From Paracentrotus lividus (lineage: Eukaryota; Echinodermata; Echinoidea; Camarodonta; Echinidae): a stretch of DNA of 64,000 nt. Below are positions 34,163-45,600 of the stretch, piece after piece. The notes below the pieces were generated by a model. That model was not told the origin of the DNA, did not search any database, and worked only from the letters and a program-made list of their open reading frames with translations. The stretch covers positions 61,955 through 125,954 of the forward strand of contig CALNVZ010000406.1 in assembly GCA_940671915.1 (NCBI GenBank). The letters run 5' to 3'. A program made the position numbers and the translations under genes. Numbering within the stretch: the stretch's first letter is position 1; every line of letters starts with the position of its first letter.

Positions 34163-35470
34163 TATGGTATTTCTATGGTACAATAAAATACCATAGAAGT
34201 ACCATAGCAAAATACCACACAGGAAAAGGGTACCAAAAGAATACCATACAGCAGTGGTGTGGTATTTGGCACAAATACCATATGTATGTTATTGCTGTAT
34301 GTTTTTTTTTTTTTTTTTTTGCACAAATACCATATGTATGATATTGCTGTATGTTTTTTTTTGGCGCAAATACAATATGTATGGTATTGCTGTATGTTTT
34401 TTTTTGGCGCAAATACAATATGTATGGTATTGCTGTATGTTTTTTTTGGCACAAATACAATATGTATGGTATTGCTGTATGTTTTTTTTTGGCACAAATA
34501 CCATATGTATGGTATTGCTGTATGTTTTTTTGGCACAAATGCCATATGTATAGTATTGCTGTATGTTTTGTTGTTTTTTTTTTGCACAAATATCATATGT
34601 ATGGTATTGCTGTATGTTTTTTTTGGCACAAATACCATATGTATGGTATTGCTGTATGGTGTTTTGGCACAAATACCATATGTATGGCAGTAGCAGCGGT
34701 GCAGCAGCCAACAGCCAAGTACCGTACAGCAGTACCATACAGCAGCACCATAACAGCAGTACCATACAGCAGTAACCATACAGTAGTACCAATACAGCAG
34801 TTACCATACAGCAGTACGCATACACCAGTACCACACATCAGTACCGACGGCAGTACGCATAGCAGTAGTACTAGCCCATAGGCAGTCAACAAGCAGTACA
34901 CAGAGTACCTAGACAGAGAACCATACAGCAGTAAATAGCAGTCAACACAGTACCACAGTAGTACCATCAGCAGCCATCAAGTACCATACACAGTCCACTA
35001 GTATAAGCCATAATGCAAAGTAACCGATATGCGAACCATACAGGCAGTAGCCGATAACAGCAGTACCATCGTAGTACCATACAAGCAGAAACCATACAGC
35101 AGTAAACATACGTCCATCAGAACCATAGCAGTCAGTACATACACATACTAGCAGATTGTCCATACATAGTACCATACAGCAGACCATACCAGCGTACCAT
35201 ACAGCCAGTACATCAGTAGTACCATACAGCAAGAACCATACAGCAGTACCATACAGCCAGTACCATCAGCAATTACCATACAGTAGTACCATACAACAAG
35301 TACCATACAGAGTACTATACAGTAGTACCAATACAGCAGAAGCATACAGCAGAAGCATACAGCAGTACCATACAGCAGTACCATATAGTGGTACCATGCA
35401 GCAGTACCATACAGCTGTACAATACAGCAGTACCATACATCGGAATCATACAGTAGTATGTAGCTTTAGG
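34163..35470. repeat. TACCATA minisatellite, two unit types
   Basis: 34265-34690 has ten units of about 42-51 bp, GGCACAAATACCATATGTAT then GGTATTGCTGTATG and a variable T run. 34690-35470 has 13-15 bp units around ACCATACAGCAGT with many variants. Unit length differences lie in the T run. Long open frames on both strands (for example 34162-34779 minus) are periodic peptides created by the repeat. Confidence 0.93.
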
Positions 35471-36462
35471 TATTCATTGTTGAAACTTTAGCAAAATACA
35501 AGCTTAATTTCTCAATGAATGAAAATGACAGCCATGTCAGATATTATTTTCCTGCTCAAAATTGTTTTGTTTGATGTAGAAAGTTCCATGAACCCTTAAA
35601 TCTGCTTACACTCAAACGTCACGTGGAGCGATGAAATGCACATGTTTGCTTGTTTTTTGTTAATTTTTTTACATATGTTAAGGTTGAAGCATGTTTCTGC
35701 TAGGGATGGGAGCCTCAGTTCCAATTGCCCTGTGTTACAATTGTCCCGGTCTCCCCTACCGTTAGGGGCGGCGATTTCATTGATTGACGGTCGGGTGGGG
35801 GGGGGGGGAACGGAAACCCCGGAATGGGAAATATTATAGACTCGAACGGAATAAGGCGTTCTTAATATTTGTGTACCCAAAATTCGAAATAGAATCATCT
35901 ATTTCACTTATTATACAGAAACTAATGACAATTTTAAGAACATAACGTCGGAACAAATAAAACATATTCCACAAATACATTATGTCGAACTTAAGACATA
36001 GCTAAATCGTTAAATCATTGTATTGTTATTTGTTTGTGAGCGCGATAATAACATTTATCATTTTTTCACTAGCTGATAATCACTACCCTTAAAGAAAATG
36101 CAATTCCGAAGCGCGAGTGAAAATCTCATCAATCAAGTTTTACAAAATATATTATGTTTTTAATCCCTTTCTGAATATGGTCACTTTTTATAACGATACG
36201 GACCAAATACGAACAAATATTTTAAAGAAATCTGAAAGTTTATTTCCATCGCATTTGGACAAGTGGGCAAATACAAAATCTATCCAAAATACTTAAAAAA
36301 TAAAAACAAAATGTGAAGCTTTAAAAATCAAGGGGAAATGTCCCCCTGATTGCCGCCAATTTTGGAGGGGAATTAATTATACACTGGATACACGTTGTAA
36401 CAAATAAAAGAATAAATGAATATAGGGACCTGAAAAAAAGATTATTAGTTAAGTTATTGTCT

Positions 36463-36463
<1 letters not shown>
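35471..36463. other. no gene seen
   Basis: AT-rich sequence with a G run at 35797-35809 and a short inverted phrase (CCGCCAATTTTGGAGGGG) near 36353. No exon or element ends were recognised. Confidence 0.4.

Positions 36464-36509
<46 letters not shown>
36464..36509. repeat. poly(T) run, 46 bp
   Basis: 46 consecutive T followed by GCAAGCGAAGCG. It could be the reverse tail of a retroposon on the minus strand. Confidence 0.9.
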
Positions 36510-36511
<2 letters not shown>

Positions 36512-36716
36512 AAGCGAAGCGTGAGCCGAAAATTTTGCTTTTTAGTGACCTGAACTTGGTACATTTTACGCACACTGTGCCTCGTCGTTTATTATATGTA
36601 CACATATTTTTGTTAAGCTCTGAAATCGAGGGTGGACGATCCCTCCAAAAAGCAAAAATCGAGGGGGGGGGGGGGGTGCAACTCGATCGTCCACCCGGGA
36701 TCGCCGCCAATACCTA

Positions 36717-39493
36717 GGTAGCCGCGTTAGGAGCACACCTCCGAGGCGGCCTCAAATATTCATTACGTGACGTCACCTTCAGAACTCAAACGCGCGCGCA
36801 CGTAATACGTGTATTATACGATGAAATGGCGCACATGTGGAAGAAGATGGAGAACACATGAAGGGACAAGTGCAATATGAGTTACTCCAAACTACTAAGT
36901 ATAAACAGCGCACATGTGGAAGAAGATGGAGAACACATGAAGTGACAAGTGCAATATGAGTTCAGTTCAGTTCAGTTCAGTTTATTTACATATTCCAATC
37001 AAACAATAATAAGAACATATTGTGATAAATCATAAAACGAAATGACATCGTAGCATAAAAAAGAAAGAAATATGAAGGAGCCTAAGTTAAAAGCTAAGCT
37101 TGTTACATTATAGGCTCCTTTGTGAAGATGATGTATAAGAATACATAAAGAAATAAATAAATACAAAGATATATAATAGGAGTAACTGAAAAAGTGCATT
37201 AACATATCATTTTTTATATATTATATATATATATTGAACTACCTATCTGTACGCATGGTAGTGAGGCGTACCGGATGACGTAATCATTATTTGATGTGTA
37301 ATGACGACATCATCCTCGGCACTAACATTTAATCATACATTAACATTGATACGCAATGGAAAAAAGTGAGCGGTACCGAGATGATGTCGTAATTTGTGTA
37401 CAATGACGACAGCATCTCGGCACTGTATTATAAACATACATCAATATTGAGATAACATACATCGTTTATGGAACAATAAAACAATTGTCATGTGTCATTT
37501 CGCCTTTTTTTTATAACCCTTTAATAAATGACATTTTAGCTTACATTTAAAAGTATGGCAAAGAGGTTGATTCAATTATTGTTTTGGGAGGCAGACCATA
37601 ACTTAGGACCATATATAACAGTTTTTGGGCAAAAAGAGTTCGTGTACGTGGTAGATGATATAAATTACGTTGACGTGTGGGGTATGAGTGAACTGAGCTG
37701 TTCTTTTCAAAAAGTTTGGCTATTTCCGCAGGTATTTCATTAACATACAGTTGGTGCATGAATATTCCTAAGTTGTAAATATAATATCGTCGATACGAAG
37801 CAATTTATTTTAAGAAACAATGGTCTTGTATGAGAAAGGAATCCAGCATGGTAATGTTTCTAAGTCCTCGTTTTTGAATCATAAGAATTTTCTCCTGTTG
37901 ATTTTAGTCCATTACCCAGGCAAGAATGCCGTAATTGAGATATGGCAAAATTAAAGTCGAGTATAATGAATAAGGATTCGAGTTGGAAATCATGCTTTAA
38001 TTTATATAAAGGCCAGTATTTCCTAGAGTAATTTATATAAAATGCCAGTATTTCTAGAGAGTAGTTTACACAAATAGTCAAAATGCATCTTCCATGACAG
38101 GTCGGAGTCAATATAAATTCCAAGGAATTTGGTGGATTCAACCTGACTTAGTGTAGTACTTAGTTACTTCAAACTACTAAGGATAAACGGCGCACATGTG
38201 GAAGAAGATGGAAAACACATGAAGTGACAAGTGCAATATGAGTAACTCCAAACTACGAATTATAAACGGCGCACATGTGGAAGAAGATGGAGAACACATG
38301 AAGTGACAAGTGCAATATGAGTTACTCCAAACTACTTAGTATTATAACGGCGCACATGTGGAAGAAGAAATGTGCCACGCGAGTCACAAAAATACACCCA
38401 TAATTTTAGTTAATTTAAAAAGTAGTAGAGTGTATGATTTGTAGTTGATAAAAAGTAAGGAGCTTAGGGTCCTCAATCATATCACCAAAGAAAATTTTCA
38501 AGTGCAGACTCCTTCATTATGAAAAAAAAAACCACCCTAAAGCACTGTCACGCGAGTCACTTTAGGGTTTCTTAGGGTACTGTCACGCGAGTCACATTTT
38601 ACAAAACAAGCAAAGTTTGGGAAAATAAAGATAATAATTAGGATTTTGTTAAAAAGAAATAAAATCTGCCTTCAAATAAGTCTTGTAAAATGTTCTGATT
38701 ATCAATATGAGGATAACAATAATGGGTTATTTGGCCAAAAATGAGAAATAATAGGTAAATTTTACATTGGAATTTTGGTGAAAATGAGAAAAAGTGGATG
38801 GATTTCAACCCCCTAAGATATCTGCCATGGAGGTATTAAATCTTCTGAAACTTGGCATCCTTGAACGACATATTATGAAATATAATCCCTCAAAGTTTCA
38901 TACCTTTATCTTAAAATTTTCTGAGTTATCAAAATTTATAATCAAAGGTTTTCATATTTGCTTTTCTATAAATTATGTTGCTACAATACACAAGTCAATT
39001 GGAAAATCACTATTTTGCATTGCATGTTCCAAGACCTCCAAATCTATCTTGAATGAAATAATTCTTTTGTTTTAAGTTGTATGTGATAACTCATATTGCA
39101 CTTGTCCCTTCATGTGTTCTCCATCTTCTTCCACATGTGCGCCGTTTATAATTCGTAGTTTGAAGTAACTCATATTGCACTTGTCACTTCATGTGTTCTC
39201 CATCTTCTTCCACATGTGCGCCGTTTATACTAAGTAGTTTGAAGTAATTCATATTGCACTTGTCACTTCATGTGTTCTCCATCTTCTTCCACATGTGCGC
39301 TGTTTATACTTAGTAGTTTGAAGTAACTCATATTGCACTTGTCTCTTCATGTGTTCTCCATCTTCTTCCACATGTACGCCATTTAATCGTATAATACACG
39401 TATTACGTGCGCGCGCGTTTGAGTTCTGAAGGTGACGTCAGGTAATGAATATTTATGAGGCCACCTCGGAGGTGTGCTCCTAACGCGGCTACC
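36717..39493. mobile_element. foldback element with 79-bp tandem units and 9-bp target duplication
   Basis: Ends are GGTAGCCGCGTTAGGAGCAC and its inverse. A perfect 9-bp direct duplication CAATACCTA flanks them (36708-36716, 39494-39502). Inside each end come CTCCGAGGCGGCCTC-like, GACGTCACCTTCAGAAC and CACGTAATACGTG sequences, then tandem units of 79 bp (GGCGCACATGTGGAAGAAGA to CTACTAAGTATAAAC): at least four on the left, split by a LINE, and four in inverse on the right (39080-39390). The core (38370-39080) has GTCACGCGAGTCAC three times. This is the layout of Foldback/TU-type elements or MULE-like MITEs. No transposase was found. Confidence 0.88.
36960..38160 (-). pseudogene. LINE fragment (CR1/L2-like C-terminus and tail)
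   Basis: The minus strand reads VESTKFLGIYIDSDLSWKMHF near 38125-38065, then after frameshifts ILPYLNYGILAW-like sequence, and VHSYPTRQRN with YHLPRTRTLFAQKLLY at about 37680-37590. These are hallmarks of the region after the reverse transcriptase core in CR1/L2/jockey-type LINEs (KFLG-x-x-[IL]-D, HSY-x-TR, R-T). The 3' end carries (GAACT)n at 36960-36981. It is inserted in the 79-bp units of the foldback element: the unit stops at CAATATGAGT and resumes at AGTTACTTCAAACTAC. It is inactive, with many stops. A 105-bp duplication around CGTAATGACGAC lies at 37269-37452. Confidence 0.75.
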
Positions 39494-39502
39494 CAATACC
39501 TA

Positions 39503-39985
39503 CCGTTGTGTGGTATTGTCAAAGGATATTTTTTTCTAAGCGATAGTTTCTTACAGGAATTGACTAAGTGGTTTTTGACCAAGTCGACTTGATTAGACGA
39601 AATGGGAATTAATTAGACCAAATGGTAATTTGAGAAACTGATTGAAGACAAACATCCAACACGGATGAAACCAAACGGGCATTAGTCAAAGTGGATTTAT
39701 GGTAGTTTACTGCTGAAGTTTGGTAGTCGTATGTTATTCGTGTGGTACTTCATGTGGTACTATGGTAATTAGCTCATTTGCATACAATGTTTTTGTATGC
39801 ACAAATCAGTATTTTTGTGAAGCTTACCTCATTAACTAGTAATTTACTGCATATTAATATTTTTCTTTTAGGGAAATATATTTCCTAAACTCAAAGTAAC
39901 AACAAGAGCGATAGTTTTGACATTTGCATTATAATCAAGAAATATAGAAAAAAAAACAACTGTGACCCAAAATATTTTTGCTAGA
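39503..39985. other. spacer, no gene
   Basis: AT-rich sequence between the foldback element and the second TACCATA array. Confidence 0.4.
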
Positions 39986-39989
39986 TAGT

Positions 39990-40530
39990 GGTATATATAC
40001 CAGTGTATGGCATCCCCGGGTGTCTGCAGCAGTCATGTGATAACGGCGTGTGGTATCCCTGTGTTAATGGCGAGTGGTGTTCCGGTCGTAACGGTATGTG
40101 GTAATCCTGGTACCTTTGTGTGGTATTGCTGTGGGCATACTTAGTAACTCCATTTTTGCTGTATGGTACTGCTGTATGGTACTGCTGTATGGTACTTCTG
40201 TATGGTATTTGTGCCAGAATACCATAGGAAATCCTGTGGTATTTGTGCCAAAATACCATAGGAAACCCTATGATATTTTGGCTGTATGGTACTGCTGTAT
40301 GGTACTTCTGTATGGTATTTGTGCCAAAATACCATAGGAAATCATGTGGTAATTGTGCCAAAAAACCATAGGAAATCCTGTGGTATTTGTGCCAAAAAAC
40401 CATAGGAAACCCTATGGTATTTTGGCTGTATGGTAATGCTGTATGGTATCTTATGTGGTATTTGTGCCAAAAATACCATAGGAAAATCCTGTGGTATTTT
40501 GTATGGTACCGTTGTGTGGTATCACAGGAT
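39990..40530. repeat. second TACCATA minisatellite, inverse orientation
   Basis: Units TGCTGTATGGTAC and TTGTGCCAAAATACCATAGG with CCTGTGGTATT. These are the reverse complements of the unit types at 34163-35470, so the two arrays flank the foldback element as an inverted pair. Confidence 0.88.
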
Positions 40531-41548
40531 AATATTGTTCTTTAAGTTGAATCTAGTTATATGGTTACAAGCTCGACTCGTTTGTCTAGGGCAGGGGTCA
40601 AAATTTATTTTAATTGGGATTCAACATTGATTTTATTCATTTTTACACCATGGAAATTTCGATCGTCCCTAAATTGTATTGTAAAATATCAGCCAAACAT
40701 CAATCAAAATAAGATATCATCAATACTTACCATTTACAACCTTGTCATCACGGCTAACAAGAAAATTAGGGGGAAATGGTACTAAATAAGGGTTAAAGGT
40801 TTTTTTTTTTTTTTTTTATTTCCTTTTGTTTTAGCATAAAGGTGGAATAAAATATTCCAAATTTTCACCAATCACACTTTTTATTTCAACCCCTCCCCTA
40901 GACAAGAGACCCATGCCTTTCCCCTTGAATCTAGATTTAACTTAAAAATCATTAGAAACAGTACATCTCATGCGTGTTTCCCTGGGATAGGACTGAAGAG
41001 GGTTTGATCAGCCGGGTAAACAAAAAGGGGCCCCAAAATGAGAAAAAAATACAAATATTGGCATCATGGGGGTTGACAAAACGTTTTTGGAAAAATTCTC
41101 CATGAAGGGTTTGGAGAATGTTCAACTTACAGCCACGGTCACGAAAAATTAAAGCAGGGGCAAACATATTCAATAAATTAAAGCCGGAGCAAAATCATGT
41201 CGATATAGCGGCAAAAAAATATTCCACCATTATGACGGACAGTGTATTCAGAATAAGAGGGGATGGGTACATGTATATCCGGCATATAATCCCGGTGTGC
41301 AGTATTCACGCAGGGGGCCTTATCTGGTGGTAAGTCATCTCGTTTTAACAGACCTTGTCCTGAAAACGTCCGGAGAAAGCCAGGGTAGAAATAGTAGGGT
41401 AACATTTCTTAAAACCACTGGTGGTCGGACTAAGTATGACGCAAATAAAGAATGTAACATTATGGAAGCAAAACTCTGAAACAACAATTTGCAAGGGTCA
41501 TTGAATAATTATACCTCCGAGGACAATTGATTTATTGACTGACTTAAG
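40531..41548. other. no gene seen
   Basis: AT-rich with a T run at 40800-40817. Frames on both strands lack recognisable motifs. Confidence 0.4.
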
Positions 41549-41635
41549 GGCCTGTCCAACAGAAGGCGATCGTTGTGGCGACAACCTATGCATGTTAGAA
41601 CCTGCCAGAATCGTGTCAGAATCGTAGGTGACCGA

Positions 41636-42332
41636 CTGATAGAGTGGGATTAGAAGAAAGATGCAATGGTAGCCAATGCACATTAGCATGATTAATGCAC
41701 ATGTTTCACAAGATTTTACAGAGAGGTGACGTCAAAGAATAAGATATTACAGCATGTCCAGAATAGTTGTATGTAAGAGTGTTTACGGATAGAATACCAC
41801 CGGCAATTTCATTCATTTCACAGCAGTCCACGTAATTGACCAACCTCTTCAGATGACCTGGACCACCAAGGAGCATCTCATACCCTGGTAATGACTCAAT
41901 CTTTTTGATCTTGAGAAGCCTGTGAAATCCTATGCATATGTATGAGGATGGTCAGCAGTATCATAGTTCCAGTTTAAGTATGCTTATATAATTCCAGATT
42001 AATATGAAACACTGACATACATACATTTACATGAAAGGCAAAAAGACATGACTTTCGATCTTTAGATGATTGCACCTTTTGCCCTCTTCACCACTCAAAT
42101 CCTTAGGACTTTTGATATGTGTAGAGGAGATTTTACTGATCAAGATACATGTTTGAGATTTTCTGTGCAATTAGTGTGAGGTTAAACAATATATTGACTG
42201 TACTATTAAGTTCGTGATAGTCCTCTCAGAGTCCGCGATTCCATCAACATAATTGTCGGTGATGAGATTTTGAAAATTTCAAAATCAGCGGCGACTGTGC
42301 ATTATCTGAATCGGAGGCCCGAATGCAGTGAA
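41636..42332. other. block ending at the assembly gap, partly duplicated
   Basis: This block interrupts the left half of the GGCCTGTCCCAC element at a point where the other copies are continuous. Its last part (about 42085-42330) is a direct copy of 46790-47015, including the junction between the palindrome and the element. It ends in 25 N. It is probably a misplaced contig end. Confidence 0.6.
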
Positions 42333-42357
42333 NNNNNNNNNNNNNNNNNNNNNNNNN
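42333..42357. other. assembly gap (25 N)
   Basis: Run of 25 N. The true length is unknown. Confidence 1.
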
Positions 42358-42610
42358 AGATCATCTACCGTATCTTACGACTCTGTCCACGATAGGCACG
42401 ACAACGACTTGCTGCCACGCAAACAATAGGCTACCAATAGTTGGTATCCGATAATACAATAGCCTCGACCTTCGCCGCATCTCGCGGCTCGACTTCTCTT
42501 GTCGCAGCTGAAAATCAACTAAAATATAAACTGCGCACTGTGGCGATCCTTACGACTGACACAGGCGATCGAGTTTTTCTACCTGATGGCGGCCTGTCGC
42601 CTTTATAGTA

Positions 42611-45600
42611 TAGTCATTCTGGACAAAAAAGTGGTCAACCTCACACTAATTGCAACAGAAAATCTGAAACATGTATCTTGATCAGTAAAGTCTCCTCTAC
42701 AACATATCAAAATCCTAAGGATTTCGAGTGGTGGAAAGAGGGTCAAAAGGTCAAAGGTCATTAAAGGTCATTTTTCGCCTAAAATCATGTAAAATGGATG
42801 TAATGTTATTATATTTCAATTCATAAATAGAAAAATTAGCAAAGCATTCTTATCAAAATTGGGTCAATTATGTATAAAAATAAATGGACAGGTTTTGGTA
42901 GTAACCATTTGAAGGTCAAAGGTCAGAGGTCGATAAACGTCAAAAACCTGGGAAATGCCACGAAATTTCCTTTGTCCTAGCTATAACTTGAGACCCTCTA
43001 CAGGTATGTAACCAAACTTGGTTCAATGTTGTTAGGTGAATGAACCTGTAAGGTTTTGGTGATAAATATTTGCAGGTCAAAGGTCAGAGGTCAATAAAAA
43101 TCAAAATCCTGTGTAAATCTTTGAAAGTTCCTTTGGGCTTTAACTATAACTTGAGATCGACTAAAATAATGTCAACCAAACCAAGTGCAATCTTGATGTT
43201 GAAATGAACTTTGAAGGCTTGTGACACCGGTATCTATTTAAAAGGTCAAAGGTCAGATGTCAATAAATTTTTGGGTCAATTATCATGCAAATGAACTTGT
43301 AAGATTTTGGGGTAATCCATAACTGGGGAATTTCAACCAAACTTTGATCTATCATATTTATAAAGGTAACTAAATAATGTTTTTTGTGACTTCCATGAAG
43401 GTCAAAGGTCAGGGGTCACCAAATGAATGTCTAATTCCTGTAAAAAAAGAAAGATGAGAAACTACTTTATGTTTTGGCAATGACTGATAGTTTCTGAATG
43501 TATGTCAAACAAACTTGAAGCAATTCTGTATGAATGTAAGAAGATGAAATACAAAGTTTAAATGACAACTATGCAAAGGGCAATGGTCATTAAAATGTCA
43601 TAGGACTACTGATGGGAGATGAGCCAATGACCTGCGGATGGTAAACTCTTTCAAAGTCGAAGGACACATATGTATGACAGTAAACTATTTTTTTCAGTAT
43701 AATGAAATCCTTGTCTTCACAATTACTTCGCAAGCACTTGATAATTAGGAAGGTTATTGCGGTTCATGGGCACTTGATTATTGGCCAACGTAACTAGTAT
43801 GTTTCAAGAATTTAAAGTCAATTAATGACGAAAGAAAATTTATCATGAGAATGAGAAAGTTTGTTCATTAATGTTATCAAAAGTTCGGTTGATTATGTAT
43901 AAAGAGGGACTAATGATATAATGATCTTTTGGGCAGCTACCTATGTCAAAATAATGAAAAACATGTACATGTGCATGTACATAGTTTTGTTCCATGATAA
44001 AGTTAAGAAAGCACTGATAAAATGACTTTCAACCTAGCCTGTTGAATAGTCCATGATTTTGAGGTACGTGTAACACTGCAAATATCCGATAGGTCACCAA
44101 TAGTATTGTAAAAATGATAAAATATCATGCTAACCGCAAAAGCGCAGTTATAGATCCAGGATTTGAAAATAGAGGGGTGCCTACCCCATGAGTAGTGAGC
44201 CGCCAAGTTTTCCAATTTTAACATGTCACATCAATTAGTATAGGGGCGTGTCCCCTGTGCCCCTGCCTGGATCCGCCACTGAAGCATGAGAAGTATTTGA
44301 AGGGATTCAAAAGTAATTGCCAGATTGATTTTTTACCAAACATTTGTAGGAACTACATTATGCTGATCATGTTCTGGTAACAAATGTTTTTAAGATCATT
44401 TTGAATACTAGCAGTCGGGATTTAATTGTGTTGGATCTCATTGTGGCTATTAGTTTATTTTGGTAGGTCTATTCTGTGTACATAAAAGAGATAAGATCAT
44501 TGAGTGTAACTCTTAGTACACAGTATACCATAAATATGTTTTATGTTTATGATGTTACAGGGCTTAGAATTAAATTGAGATAGCATTTCCTCATAAAGAC
44601 TTCAATTTTGTCGAGCATTTTCATTTTCACAAATGGTACGTTAGTCCTCCAACATTTCTCTTCCATGACAATAAACCTTTACCTGTGATGCTAGAATACA
44701 TTTGCCTTCAACTACATCTACAGTAGAGTTGTGGCCGCGAAATGCCACCCTTGCCCCTGCCTTATTCTTTATCTTTGTCAACAAAAATTGTCAGGTGAAG
44801 GCTCTGCTAATCATCATACACTGATCAAGGAAAGGAATGATAATTCACTTGAGGAGATGGTATGCTTTACAGACATATATCCCTTTTACAGACTTTTGGC
44901 GGGGAAGTTAGCAAATTACCCTCTACCAGCGGTATTATTTCATTATATTTAACGGGACCCTATTATGAAATTGCTCCAAAAATATTTGAAACTACCCTAA
45001 TTAAAAAAACAGTTTGGGGGAAATGCGAAGAGACCATTATTTCAATGATTTTCAGAATTTTCCCCTGACTGGGACCAAATAATGTACATGTGCACCCCTT
45101 TTCCAGAGAAATCACAGGACAGAAAGACCGCCTGAGAGGGGTGGGCGCTTTCTCTTTGAGCAGGAGCTCCAATACTAATGGATATTCACCTAAAACAATT
45201 TTTAGTTGTGAAAATGAATGTAAGACTTGCCAGAGATAAAGATATGAATATTCCATGGATGTTTTATTCTTGGCAAGGATGCACTATAATGAGCCAGCTA
45301 TTGTGCCTAATTTAAAGCATTTTCATTAAGATCTTCTCATGATATTGTGGTGTTCCATTACTTTAAAAATATTTTATTACAACGTTAACGATTGACTTTA
45401 TCTTGGTCGCTACAAGATTTCTACACCATTAATCCAAGTGTGGTTGCAATTACCTACATGTAGTTGTACTAAAGTCTAAAGTTATCGCTAAAAAAGGTAC
45501 AAAAGTAATATCTTATAATTTGTGGAGGAATATTGCCCTTTGATCCTAAACATGCTCAAGGTCATAAAATTACCTATCAATATACATAACTAAAACAAGT

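Noticed and set aside
34265..34690. CRISPR-like array
   Set aside because: The units are contiguous tandem repeats without unique spacers, in a eukaryotic intron setting.
34162..34881. Long open frames on both strands (up to 205 codons) with periodic peptides
   Set aside because: They are translations of a 42-51 bp minisatellite; all frames are open on both strands and the peptides only repeat the unit.
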